A stretch of 21,735 bases of DNA from Kiritimatiellia bacterium (GCA_007128275.1 SKXR01000243.1:1-21735), one strand, 5' to 3'. Positions 7,839 through 15,325 are shown, counted from the stretch's first letter. A program made the numbers and translations. The notes: generated by a model not told the origin, from the letters alone.

Positions 7839-8784
7839 ACGCCTGCACAATCTCATCTTCGGATTCGACCAGGCGGATCGTCCGCGGCTTGGCGGCCTCG
7901 CGCAGCAACTTGTCGGATTCCTGCAGATGCGTGCGCAAACCTTCCAGCGTGGATTTGAACGCTTCGCTGGCCGCAATCTCTTTGACGGTGCCCTCGATGA
8001 CCTCCTGCACATGAAGCAGCTTAACGATATCTTTTTCCAGCGACGCAATCTTATTGAGCTCGGCCGCCAACGATGCATTCGCTTCCGTGAGTTTCTGCGC
8101 ATGCTCGGAAAGGGCGCCGGAGACTTGATCGCTCCAGGCCGCGCCGACGCCTTGCAAGGCATTCTGGATCTCATCCGCATGCCCGGAAAAGACCGCCTGA
8201 AACTTTCCGGCGGAGCTCTCAAACCCGGCCGTCAACGAACCCGCAGCATCCAACAGGGATTTCCGGGCGCCCTCGAGCGAGGACGCGGCTTCGGCGCCGG
8301 CCGTCGCCAGCCCTTCCGTGATGGCGTTCGCCGTATCGGACAAGGCCTTGTTCAACGCTTGTGCTTCTTCCGCCTGCTTTTTCCCAACCGCTTCAATGGC
8401 TTGCACCAACGATTGGTTGGCGGATTGGAGGGGTTCCGAAAGTTCCTTGCCGGCCGATGCCAGGCTCTCTTTGACGACGTTCGCCGACTCGGCAATGGCC
8501 TGGCTGAGTTTCTCCGCTTCGGCCAGCTGATTCTTGCCGGCGGTATCAACGGCTTCCTTCAACGCGGAAGCCAGTTGCTCGGGTTTGGGCACATAGTTGC
8601 TGAACGCCCGGTCAATGGATCCGCCCAATTCATCCGCCAGCTCTTTGGCCGTCATCCCTGTGCCCGGAATCTTTTCCGAGAGCTGATGCACCAACTTGCC
8701 CAGCGCAACGATCTTGAGCAGGGCCAACACGAGCACAACCAGCGTTGCGACCCCAAGCACCCCCGATATAATTATTGGATCCAT
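7837..8784 (-). CDS. Membrane-anchored coiled-coil protein of unknown function
   Basis: I do not recognise a named family. The 315-residue protein starts with a single hydrophobic helix (about 4-26, ISGVLGVATLVVLVLALLKI). The rest is almost entirely Ala/Glu/Lys/Ser-rich heptads with very few Gly or Pro, and segments such as LASAGKELSEPLQSANQ and LATAGAEAASSLEGARK recur with near-regular spacing. This resembles the periplasmic or cytoplasmic rods of RmuC, MCP signalling arms and apolipoprotein-like repeats, but no nuclease or MCP tip motif is visible. The short N-terminal anchor leaves the topology uncertain. AAGG lies seven bases before the ATG and a promoter is visible at 8842-8871. Structural or septation roles are guesses. 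Confidence 0.75.
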   Translation of the reverse strand: MDPIIISGVLGVATLVVLVLALLKIVALGKLVHQLSEKIPGTGMTAKELADELGGSIDRAFSNYVPKPEQLASALKEAVDTAGKNQLAEAEKLSQAIAESANVVKESLASAGKELSEPLQSANQSLVQAIEAVGKKQAEEAQALNKALSDTANAITEGLATAGAEAASSLEGARKSLLDAAGSLTAGFESSAGKFQAVFSGHADEIQNALQGVGAAWSDQVSGALSEHAQKLTEANASLAAELNKIASLEKDIVKLLHVQEVIEGTVKEIAASEAFKSTLEGLRTHLQESDKLLREAAKPRTIRLVESEDEIVQA

Positions 8785-8841
8785 AGAACACCTTGCTCGA
8801 ATTTAAAGAATGACTTTCCCCCGATTTCTGATTAATAGGGG

Positions 8842-8871
8842 ATACTAGGGTAGTTTAGGGACCGCTGTCAA
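8842..8871 (-). promoter_or_regulatory. Sigma70-type promoter of the coiled-coil gene
   Basis: On the minus strand a perfect TTGACA (8866-8871) is followed after 18 nt by TAGTAT (8842-8847, 4 of 6). Transcription would start near 8836, giving a leader of about 50 nt. The divergent FGE-like gene has no equally good promoter in the same gap. Confidence 0.55.
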
Positions 8872-8919
8872 AGAGAACTCTTCAGTCATTTCGGGATTAC
8901 CGGAAGGCACCGTGGCCAT

Positions 8920-9657
8920 ATGAACATACGTAAACGCGATTTCACCGGACTGCTCCTTTTCGTGCTGCTTATTGTGGGGGCCTATCACTATATCCGATCT
9001 CCCCTGCACGGCCCCTGGCCACGCATTCCCGGTGGGACCTACGTCCTCGGCAGCCTGGAAGGCGAAGCGGATGCACAGCCGCGAGACGTGCATACGGACG
9101 GGTTTCGGATGCAGCGCACCGAAGTCACGGTCGGTCAGTTCGTCCGCTATCTGAATACGTCGCGCCCCGAGGCGGAATTTCGCTCGCCCCAGATCGGATA
9201 CCGTCTCGGCCGTTACCATGCGTTGTCGCATCGCCGCGAACCGGTGACGTATGTGGACTACCACCAAGCCGTCGCATACGGCGAATGGTTAAGCCGCAAG
9301 CGGCGCGGCACCGTGCGCCTGCCCACCCCCGACGAATGGGAAATCGCCGCGCGGGGCGGCGTAAGCGGAATCCGTTTTCCCTGGGGCTGGACCGATCCGC
9401 GTGATCACGCGCAATTCGACGCCGAAGGCCCGGCACGCGTGGCCCAGTACCCCCCCAACGCCTTCGGCCTGTTCGACATGGCGGGCAACGTCGCGGAATG
9501 GTGCTTGGCGGACGCCCCGGAAGCGGATACGGCCTATGCCATGGGGGGCAGTTGGGCGGAACGAAGCCCGAACCTGTTGCGCGTATTCCGCCGAACCGCG
9601 TTCCCGAAAACCTACCGCGACGCCGACGTCGGATTCCGGTTGATCATGGAAAGGTAG
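8920..9657 (+). CDS. Membrane-anchored FGE-like (sulfatase-modifying factor fold) protein, probably non-oxidase
   Basis: A 245-residue protein with an N-terminal membrane helix (about 9-24) followed by an FGE-sulfatase/SUMF1 domain. Typical features are IPGGTYVLGS (36-45), MQRTEVTVGQFVRYL, a YHQAVAYGEWLS helix, RLPTPDEWEIAARGG, FGLFDMAGNVAEW and the closing GGSW...VGFRLI. True formylglycine-generating enzymes bind copper through a Cys pair in the segment after RGGS. Here that segment (GGSWAERSPNLLRVFRRTAF) has no Cys, so sulfatase activation is unlikely. Proteins of this fold lacking the Cys pair commonly serve as ligand-binding or envelope modules. No sulfatase gene lies nearby. A GGAAGG sits about 13 bases before the ATG. 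The gene ends in front of a heptamer array. Confidence 0.82.
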   Translation: MNIRKRDFTGLLLFVLLIVGAYHYIRSPLHGPWPRIPGGTYVLGSLEGEADAQPRDVHTDGFRMQRTEVTVGQFVRYLNTSRPEAEFRSPQIGYRLGRYHALSHRREPVTYVDYHQAVAYGEWLSRKRRGTVRLPTPDEWEIAARGGVSGIRFPWGWTDPRDHAQFDAEGPARVAQYPPNAFGLFDMAGNVAEWCLADAPEADTAYAMGGSWAERSPNLLRVFRRTAFPKTYRDADVGFRLIMER

Positions 9658-9667
9658 GTTCAGAGTC

Positions 9668-9716
9668 CGACACCCGACACGCGACACCCGACACCCGACT
9701 CCCGACACCCGACTCC
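9668..9716 (-). repeat. GG-phased heptamer array (locus 2), seven copies
   Basis: CGAC recurs exactly every 7 nt at 9668, 9675, 9682, 9689, 9696, 9703 and 9710. The unit is CGACACC or CGACTCC on the plus strand, that is GGTGTCG or GGAGTCG on the minus strand. One unit has a C-to-G change. The array ends at the base before the pgm stop codon and fills most of the 59-bp gap between the convergent FGE-like and pgm genes. It has no hairpin or T tract. Confidence 0.9.
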
Positions 9717-11036
9717 CTACCCCCGTATCAGCGCCAACATTTCGTCGCGCCGTTTTTCCATGGCCTCGCGGGTCTTGGCTTCCAGGTTCAAACGGACCAA
9801 CGGCTCGGTGTTGGACGCGCGCACGTTGAACCACCAATCGTCGAACTCGATGCTTAACCCGTCCAGCTCGATCACGCGCCCGCCCTCGAAGGTCTCGCGC
9901 AACCGCTTGAACACCGGCTCCACATCCGCCACCGTCGAGTTGATCTCCCCGCTGGCATGATACCGCAACACCGGCTTCACCAGTTCCGACAGCGTCTTGC
10001 CCGTATGGCTCACGAGGTTCCCGATAAGGATGGCCGCCAACGCCGCGCTCTCCGTGAAATAATTCTCGCGGAAATAATAATGGCCCGACAGTTCCCCCGC
10101 AAATACGGCGTTGGCTTCGCGCATCTGTTCCTTGATGAACGCATGCCCCACGCGCGAGCGCTTGGCCTCGCCGCCGGACTCCTCGATCACTTCTTTCACC
10201 GCCCAACTGCTGCGCAGATCGTAGAACACCACGCCTTTTTCCTTCTCCAGAATCGCTTTCGCAATCAGCGCGGTGATCATATCGTTCGAGACAATGTTCC
10301 CGAGCTCGTCCGTGAATCCCGCGCGATCCGCGTCGCCGTCGAAATAGATCCCGAAATCGTATTGCCCTTCCCGGATCTTCTGTTGCAGCGGTTCAAAGGT
10401 TTCCGCGTGGAGCGGGTTGGCTTCATGATTCGGAAACGTCCCGTCCAATTCGTCGAACAACGGTTCGATCTCCATCAGTCCTTCCAGCACCTTCCCCTCG
10501 TAGATCCCCATGCCGTTCGCGTAATCGATCACCACGTTCACCGGCCGGGTAAAATCGGCAAACGCGCGGAAATGCTCCATGTATTCGGCTGCGATGTTAT
10601 GGGTGTCGATACGTCCCGGACTGGCCGCCGGCGGATCGAACGACTGATCCAACACAATCCGTTCAATATCCTTGATGCCCGTTGCGCCGCTGATGGGAAT
10701 CGCGTCTTCGCGGCACATCTTGAATCCGTTGTACTCGCCCGGATTATGCGACGCCGTAATCATGATCCCGGAATCCGCACCCAGCTTGCCGTTGGCGTAA
10801 TAGGACATCGGCGTGGAACAGAGCCCCAGCTCAATCACCGTGACCCCCTGCTCCACCAGCCCGCGCGCCAGCGCGTCGAAGAGCGACTGGGAATGCGGAC
10901 GCATATCGCGCCCCACCACGGTCTTCTTGCACTTCAAGAAGGTGGCAAACGCGCGCCCAATCTTGTACGCAAGCTCATCGGTAAGTTGTTCTCCATAGAC
11001 GCCCCGTATATCGTACGCTTTAAAGATACTGCCCAT
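9717..11036 (-). CDS. Phosphomannomutase/phosphoglucomutase
   Basis: A cytoplasmic alpha-D-phosphohexomutase that interconverts hexose 1- and 6-phosphates, feeding nucleotide-sugar and exopolysaccharide or lipopolysaccharide synthesis. The protein is 439 residues from the ATG at 11036. It shows the phosphoserine loop TASHNP (Ser96), the Mg2+ loop DGDADR (233-238), the sugar-binding loop GELSGH (314-319) and the phosphate-binding loop RASNTEPLVRL near the C-terminus. GGGAG lies 9 bases before the chosen start; an in-frame upstream ATG at 11177 would run through a heptamer repeat and is rejected. The opening KAYDIRGVYGE is typical of the bifunctional PMM/PGM (AlgC/ManB) group. Substrate preference cannot be settled by reading. 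Confidence 0.95.
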   Translation of the reverse strand: MGSIFKAYDIRGVYGEQLTDELAYKIGRAFATFLKCKKTVVGRDMRPHSQSLFDALARGLVEQGVTVIELGLCSTPMSYYANGKLGADSGIMITASHNPGEYNGFKMCREDAIPISGATGIKDIERIVLDQSFDPPAASPGRIDTHNIAAEYMEHFRAFADFTRPVNVVIDYANGMGIYEGKVLEGLMEIEPLFDELDGTFPNHEANPLHAETFEPLQQKIREGQYDFGIYFDGDADRAGFTDELGNIVSNDMITALIAKAILEKEKGVVFYDLRSSWAVKEVIEESGGEAKRSRVGHAFIKEQMREANAVFAGELSGHYYFRENYFTESAALAAILIGNLVSHTGKTLSELVKPVLRYHASGEINSTVADVEPVFKRLRETFEGGRVIELDGLSIEFDDWWFNVRASNTEPLVRLNLEAKTREAMEKRRDEMLALIRG

Positions 11037-11071
11037 GATGATGACTCCCTGCTTGATAAGTGAAGAAATGC

Positions 11072-11100
11072 ACGATACGGATTCGCGCTCACCCCTGCAA
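11072..11100 (-). promoter_or_regulatory. Possible promoter of the phosphohexomutase gene
   Basis: On the minus strand TTGCAG (11095-11100) is followed after 17 nt by TATCGT (11072-11077). Transcription would start near 11066 and give a leader of about 30 nt containing the GGGAG ribosome site. The heptamer array abuts the upstream side of this promoter. Confidence 0.35.
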
Positions 11101-11109
11101 GCCAGTATT

Positions 11110-11150
11110 CCGTCTTCCGTCTTCCGTCTTTTCCGTCTTTTCCGTTTTCC
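11110..11150 (-). repeat. GG-phased heptamer array (locus 3)
   Basis: Plus-strand CC dinucleotides begin at 11110, 11117, 11124, 11133, 11142 and 11149. Read on the minus strand the units are GGAAAAC, GGAAAAGAC (twice, 9 nt), GGAAGAC (twice) and GGAATAC. Most steps are 7 nt and two are 9 nt. The array sits between the divergent pgm and cysK promoters. Confidence 0.8.
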
Positions 11151-11158
11151 TGATCGCC

Positions 11159-11187
11159 TTGACAATGCAGACTTCACAGCTTACTAC
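11159..11187 (+). promoter_or_regulatory. Sigma70-type promoter of cysK-tatA
   Basis: A perfect TTGACA (11159-11164) is followed after 17 nt by TACTAC (11182-11187, 4 of 6). Transcription would begin near 11194, about 32 nt before the GTG start of cysK. Confidence 0.65.
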
Positions 11188-11225
11188 CAATGGTGCAGCA
11201 TAGCCATTGCAGAAGGAGTTAGCCG

Positions 11226-12152
11226 GTGAAGATTTACGACAACATTACTGAGACCATATACAACACCCCCCTCGTGCGCCTGAACCGCATCAACGCGGAC
11301 AAGAACGCCGAAATTCTTCTAAAAATGGAATCGCACAACCCGTTGGGCAGCGTCAAGGACCGGATCGGTCTGGCGATGATCGAGGCGGCGGAAAAAGAAG
11401 GCCTGCTGAAACCCAATTCCGTCATTGTCGAGCCCACGAGCGGCAACACGGGCATTGCCCTGGCTTTTGTCGCCGCAGCCAAAGGCTACCGGCTGATTTT
11501 GACCATGCCCGAAAGCATGAGCCTGGAACGCCGCCATCTCCTGCGCATTCTCGGCGCTGAACTGGTGTTGACCCCCGCCGAAAAGGGCATGACCGGAGCC
11601 GTCACCAAAGCGGAAGAAATCCTGTCCGCCACGGCCAACGCCTTCATGCCGCAACAGTTCAACAACCTCGCGAACCCGGAAGTGCATCGACGCACCACCG
11701 CCGAGGAAATTTGGAACGATACCGACGGGAACGTGGACATCCTCGTGGCGGGTGTGGGCACGGGCGGCACCATTACGGGCGTCTCCGAGGTCATTAAGGA
11801 ACGCAACCCGGACTTCAAAGCCATCGCCGTGGAGCCTACGAAATCGCCGGTCATTTCCGGCGGCAAACCCGGTCCGCACCGGATTCAAGGGATCGGCGCC
11901 GGCTTCGTGCCCAAGGTGCTGAAGACCGAACTGGTCGATGAAATCCTGCAGGTACAGGAAGACGACGCCGCCGAGACGGCCCGCCGACTCGCCCGCGAAG
12001 ACGGGATCCTCCTCGGAATCTCCGGCGGCGCCAACGTGTGGGCCGCCCTGCAGGTCGCCGCCCGCCCGGAAAACAAGGGGAAAACCATCGTCACCATCGG
12101 GTGCGACACCGGCGAACGCTACCTCTCCACCTGGCTGTTCGCGGAGCAATAA
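11226..12152 (+). CDS. cysK: Cysteine synthase (O-acetylserine sulfhydrylase)
   Basis: A cytoplasmic PLP enzyme that makes L-cysteine from O-acetyl-L-serine and sulfide. The 308 residues match CysK length. Visible signatures are the PLP lysine in NPLGSVKDRIGL (Lys44), the substrate loop PTSGNTG (70-76), the phosphate loop GVGTGGTITG (176-185) and the C-terminal GISGGAN. The start is GTG at 11226; AAGGAG at 11213-11218 lies 7 bases upstream and settles it. A consensus promoter precedes it. tatA follows after 36 bp on the same strand. The sequence does not discriminate sharply between CysK and CysM, but MESHNPLGSVKDRIG and overall length favour CysK. Confidence 0.95.
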   Translation: MKIYDNITETIYNTPLVRLNRINADKNAEILLKMESHNPLGSVKDRIGLAMIEAAEKEGLLKPNSVIVEPTSGNTGIALAFVAAAKGYRLILTMPESMSLERRHLLRILGAELVLTPAEKGMTGAVTKAEEILSATANAFMPQQFNNLANPEVHRRTTAEEIWNDTDGNVDILVAGVGTGGTITGVSEVIKERNPDFKAIAVEPTKSPVISGGKPGPHRIQGIGAGFVPKVLKTELVDEILQVQEDDAAETARRLAREDGILLGISGGANVWAALQVAARPENKGKTIVTIGCDTGERYLSTWLFAEQ

Positions 12153-12188
12153 TTTGACAGCCCCGCGAATAATTGACAGTGTATCCGC

Positions 12189-12413
12189 ATGAACGCGCAC
12201 ATGGCATTTCTCACGGGAAGGCCCGGCATCCCGGAACTCATCGTGGTGCTGGTTATCCTGCTCCTGCTGTTCGGCGCCAAACGGTTGCCGGAACTTTCCC
12301 GCTCCATCGGGCGCAGCATCAATGAGTTCAAAAAAGGCAAGTCCGAAGGCGCGTTGGACGAGGAAAAAGACGCGGACAAGGATAAGAGCGACGACCGCGA
12401 ATCCAAATCGTAA
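12189..12413 (+). CDS. tatA: Twin-arginine translocase subunit TatA/TatE
   Basis: A 74-residue inner-membrane component of the Tat pathway, which exports folded proteins. It shows the TatA layout: short periplasmic N-terminus, PEL with a conserved Glu (residue 16), a membrane helix at about 14-30, the FGAKRLPELSRSIG hinge and amphipathic helix, FKKG, then an acidic/basic low-complexity tail. ATGs at 12189 and 12201 are possible; no clear Shine-Dalgarno is seen. ATAATTTGACAG (12149-12160) and ATAATTGACAG (12169-12179) form an imperfect direct repeat across the cysK stop and the gap. No tatB or tatC is in the window, so this is an isolated tatA, a common arrangement. It ends 6 bp from the convergent TPR gene. 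Confidence 0.93.
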   Translation: MNAHMAFLTGRPGIPELIVVLVILLLLFGAKRLPELSRSIGRSINEFKKGKSEGALDEEKDADKDKSDDRESKS

Positions 12414-12419
12414 TCCGCC

Positions 12420-13640
12420 TTACAGCCGGGCTCCATTCCCGTCGCCGGGCAGCCTGTCCATCAACTCCAAACGCTGAAACCGATCCGTGGTACGGATCGG
12501 ATCAAAATCCCGGCTCTTGAACCAAGCGCTGACAAACGGAAAACCGAATCGGTCCGCCGCCGTCTCCAACGTTTCCACCGCCCGGCCCGCATCGCCCTGC
12601 TGGGCATAGGACACCGCCAGATTATAATAGGTAATGGCGTTGCGGGGATCCGCTTCAAGCACGTCCAAAAACAGGGTCACCGCCCGAGCATACTCACCCA
12701 GCCGTGAATAGGCCACCGCCAGGTTGTTCTGTGCCACCACGTTTTCCCGGTTCACACTGATCTGCCGACGCAAATGAGGCACCGCCTCTTCAATGCGTTC
12801 CATGGCCAGATAGGCCGTCGCCGCAATCTGATTCGGCTCTTCCAAAAAGGAATCGTCTTCCAGTATCCACAACGCCACCTGCAACGCCGCCTCGTGATGC
12901 CGAAGCGCCTGCAAGGACTGCGCCCACTTCAACCGAACACCTTCCCGCAGCGGATCGGTCTCCAACACGCGCACATACAAATCGCGCGCCTCGGCAAATC
13001 GTTTCTGCGCCATGTACAAATCGGCTAACTTCAACTGCAATTCGACGATATGCGGCGACGCCTCCACCGCGCCTTCCAACCGTTCCAGCCCCCGTTCGGA
13101 TTCGCCCCGCTCCAAATCCGTGCTGGCCGCATACAAGGCGTTGAGCGCCCCCTTCCACGTCGCCAGATGCGCGCCCGTTCGCTCCGCGTCACGCGCGGCG
13201 TTGAGCGCCGGATCGTCCGGGTCCTCCACCACCGCCGGCGCTTCCTCCTGCGGCGCTTCCAGCACCGGGGGCGGCGGAGCCATCGCCTCTTCCTGAAGAT
13301 ACGTGCGATATAGACTCACACCCAACACGGCCATATACCCCAGCAACACGGCCAACAGGAAAATCAGGACCCACTTGTTGGCGCCCTGCATACGGGACGC
13401 ACGACGCCTGCGCCGGCTACTCGCCGGTCGAGCGGCCGGGCTCGCCTGCGAGGGCGCGCCCCGACTTCCGCGCAAATCGTCATGCAACGTGTTACGGCGT
13501 TCGCGATTGCCGTACAACCCCCCGCGCTCCCCGGCGTCCTTGGCCGACCCGTTACGTGGTTTTCCGGATACGGACGAAGAAGACGTGCGGCGGCGAGGCA
13601 GCTTGTTGCTTTCCTGATTGTAGATGTCGTTACGCGGCAT
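12420..13640 (-). CDS. Inner-membrane TPR protein with basic cytoplasmic N-terminus
   Basis: A 406-residue protein in three parts. Residues 1-88 are polar, Arg/Ser-rich and probably disordered. Residues 90-111 form one membrane helix after a run of arginines, which predicts the N-terminus in the cytoplasm. A proline/acidic linker (about 118-145) leads to about five or six TPR units (from about 165 to 385), with recognisable A/Y/P spacing such as AVAYSRLGEYARAVTLFLDVLEADPRNAI (quoted partly) and NLAVSYAQQGDAGRAVE. It likely scaffolds an envelope complex on the periplasmic face; no partner is identifiable. No ribosome site precedes the ATG, and a TTGACG-N17-TATCAA promoter would start transcription almost at the ATG. 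Confidence 0.8.
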   Translation of the reverse strand: MPRNDIYNQESNKLPRRRTSSSSVSGKPRNGSAKDAGERGGLYGNRERRNTLHDDLRGSRGAPSQASPAARPASSRRRRRASRMQGANKWVLIFLLAVLLGYMAVLGVSLYRTYLQEEAMAPPPPVLEAPQEEAPAVVEDPDDPALNAARDAERTGAHLATWKGALNALYAASTDLERGESERGLERLEGAVEASPHIVELQLKLADLYMAQKRFAEARDLYVRVLETDPLREGVRLKWAQSLQALRHHEAALQVALWILEDDSFLEEPNQIAATAYLAMERIEEAVPHLRRQISVNRENVVAQNNLAVAYSRLGEYARAVTLFLDVLEADPRNAITYYNLAVSYAQQGDAGRAVETLETAADRFGFPFVSAWFKSRDFDPIRTTDRFQRLELMDRLPGDGNGARL

Positions 13641-13648
13641 AGTGCACG

Positions 13649-13677
13649 TTGATAGTTTATCGCTCTCCCCCCGTCAA
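13649..13677 (-). promoter_or_regulatory. Possible promoter of the TPR gene (leaderless transcript)
   Basis: On the minus strand TTGACG (13672-13677) is followed after 17 nt by TATCAA (13649-13654, 4 of 6). The expected start site is near 13642, only two or three bases before the ATG at 13640, so translation would have to be leaderless. Confidence 0.4.
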
Positions 13678-13686
13678 GCACGGGCG

Positions 13687-13711
13687 CGCGGACCGCCCGG
13701 GCGGGCCCGCG
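13687..13711 (-). terminator. Strong GC hairpin after the C39-like/TPR gene
   Basis: The perfect palindrome CCGCCCGGGCGG (13693-13704) is extended by CGCGG (13687-13691) pairing with CCGCG (13707-13711), giving a stem of about ten pairs with a small internal loop. It starts two bases after the stop codon of the upstream gene. There is no T tract, so termination would be non-canonical. Confidence 0.4.
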
Positions 13712-13712
13712 C

Positions 13713-14921
13713 TTAACGGACCTGCTGACCGGGACGCAAATGGATCCGAAATTCCGACGGCACCTCCAACGCCGGATGATGCGTCAGCGCATCCGCCAAT
13801 GTCTGCCGGGCCAGATGCCATAAATCGTCGTCGTGATACACGCGGACCAGATGCAGGGCAATCACGGCCTGGGTTTCCCCGTCCATCTGCATCGCCCGCG
13901 TACGCGCGCGTTCCAACATGCGCGCCGCCTCCCGGTACTCACCCGTGCGATGCAAGACCACGCCCAACGTGTCGAGCAAGCGCGGATTGTCCGGCTCCAG
14001 CGCCGTCGCGTTGCGGGCCCAACGCATGGCCTCCGCCAAATCGCCGCCGCCGTACAACAACGCGTACGCGAGATTGTTCATCGCCCGGGCATTAAACTCG
14101 TCCAACGCCAGAGCGGCCCGATACAGCGATTCGGCTTCGCCGTATTCTTCCTGCAACAGATGCGCATCCGCCAACTCGACATAATGGCGCGCCACCGCCG
14201 GATCCAATGCCAACGCCGCCTCAAAATCACGCGCCGCCGACACGTATCGCCCTTCCGCCATGTAATACCGTCCGCGACTTACCCGTTCCGGAGCCGTCAA
14301 CGCCCATGCCACGCGTTCCGGCGGACACACCGACATAAACCGGTATTGCACACGACGCCACCGGTTCAGAAATTCGTCGTACGCCATTTCCACCGGCGCA
14401 TCGCCCAACCCGTACAACAAGACCCGCTCACGCAGATCGTCGTATCCCGCCACCACCACCGGCGACAAGGTCGTCGGATCCAGCGGCTGTTCCTGCAACG
14501 CCACCAACACCGGCACGTCCGCGCGCAGACGGGCCTTCAGTTCCTCCAGACGGCCTGTCCCCCAATAGCCCCACAACGCGCGCGCGCGCAGATAGGTTTC
14601 CAATTGCCCGTCGGGCTCGGCCAAGTCAATGCGATGCGCGCGCCATTGCGGACGGAAACGGGAAAACCGGCGCGGGGGCTGCCAGTAATCGGTAATCATC
14701 GCCAACGCCGCCGCATGGGCCTGTTCATCCGAGGCCGCATAGAAAGGAACGTCGCGCAGGGAATGCCCTTCCTCGTCCAGAGCGCGGACGGCGCGATGAA
14801 ACTCACGAGCGGGCGGGCGCGTGGCGCAACCGGACGCCCCGATCACAAGCAACAATACGCCGCACAGAAAAACAAGGCGCCGACACCCGCACCAAACGTG
14901 CTCAGCGGACGAGGCGGTCAT
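13713..14921 (-). CDS. Lipoprotein with degenerate C39-peptidase domain and TPR repeats
   Basis: A 402-residue lipoprotein: signal peptide with Arg pair and hydrophobic stretch, lipobox GASGC (Cys32). Residues about 57-195 match the C39_2 (papain-like) fold seen in lipoproteins that combine C39 and TPR: VPFYAASDEQAHAAALAM aligns with the family motif VPF-x-QCGPAALAM, and PVVVAGYDD with H-x-VVVVGYDD. The catalytic Cys position is Ala68, the Gly/Pro after it are His69/Ala70, and the catalytic His position is Ser153, so it should be proteolytically dead. Residues about 215-380 form TPRs (AARDFEAALALDP, NNLAYALLYGGGDLAEA). The start overlaps the end of the BON gene by 20 bp, implying translational coupling. 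Confidence 0.78.
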   Translation of the reverse strand: MTASSAEHVWCGCRRLVFLCGVLLLVIGASGCATRPPAREFHRAVRALDEEGHSLRDVPFYAASDEQAHAAALAMITDYWQPPRRFSRFRPQWRAHRIDLAEPDGQLETYLRARALWGYWGTGRLEELKARLRADVPVLVALQEQPLDPTTLSPVVVAGYDDLRERVLLYGLGDAPVEMAYDEFLNRWRRVQYRFMSVCPPERVAWALTAPERVSRGRYYMAEGRYVSAARDFEAALALDPAVARHYVELADAHLLQEEYGEAESLYRAALALDEFNARAMNNLAYALLYGGGDLAEAMRWARNATALEPDNPRLLDTLGVVLHRTGEYREAARMLERARTRAMQMDGETQAVIALHLVRVYHDDDLWHLARQTLADALTHHPALEVPSEFRIHLRPGQQVR

Positions 14922-15219
14922 GGACCCCCATCACCCCGGGCGTCCCGCGCACCACACTGAGCACCTGATGCCGGGTCATGTCGTCCGGCACGGAACCATA
15001 CACCGTCACCACGCCGTTACGCGAATCGACGCCGATCGAATGCTGACTCGTCATCGCATCCATTTGAAGTCGGTTCAACACATCCCGGCGCAACTGCAAA
15101 TCCGCCTCGGACACGTCCGCGTCCGCGCGCCGATTCACCGTGTCCGTCAACACCGCGCACCCGGACACCCCGCCGGCCAGGACGCCGAGCAAACAAAGCA
15201 CTACAACCCCGTTTCTCAT
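14902..15219 (-). CDS. BON-domain lipoprotein
   Basis: A 105-residue secreted lipoprotein. The ATG at 15219 is preceded by GGGGAG eight bases upstream; an in-frame upstream start at 15288 would lie within the promoter. The signal peptide MRNGVVVLCLLGVLAGG ends in the lipobox VSGC (Cys21). The mature part holds one BON module (about 42-104) with the typical ISVDSRNGVVTVYGSV-like core (here IGVDSRNGVVTVYGSV) and a final VHDRLV. BON domains bind phospholipid or envelope surfaces; OsmY and DolP are the best-known carriers. It is the first gene of a two-gene unit with the C39-like/TPR lipoprotein. Its own promoter is at 15247-15275. Confidence 0.85.
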   Translation of the reverse strand: MRNGVVVLCLLGVLAGGVSGCAVLTDTVNRRADADVSEADLQLRRDVLNRLQMDAMTSQHSIGVDSRNGVVTVYGSVPDDMTRHQVLSVVRGTPGVMGVHDRLVR

Positions 15220-15246
15220 AGTGATACTCCCCAGACTACTGTACAA

Positions 15247-15275
15247 AGCGTACCCTTCCGCCCCCACAAAGTCAA
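15247..15275 (-). promoter_or_regulatory. Sigma70-type promoter of the BON-C39/TPR unit
   Basis: On the minus strand TTGACT (15270-15275) is followed after 17 nt by TACGCT (15247-15252). Transcription would start near 15241 and the 22-nt leader holds the GGGGAG ribosome site. Confidence 0.5.
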
Positions 15276-15325
15276 CGCGCAGGCACACTCATACCATTCA
15301 CTCATATTTATCGGTTCAGAATCAA

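Noticed and set aside
9957..11063. 368-codon open frame opposite the phosphohexomutase gene
   Set aside because: Antisense shadow of a motif-complete enzyme; the product is Arg/His-rich with no recognisable fold.
11037..11177. N-terminal extension of the phosphohexomutase
   Set aside because: It would translate the heptamer array into an Arg/Lys-rich stretch; the ATG at 11036 has a GGGAG site and begins the conserved domain.
13833..14960. 375-codon open frame opposite the C39-like/TPR gene
   Set aside because: Antisense shadow; the opposite strand has a lipobox, TPRs and coupling to the BON gene.
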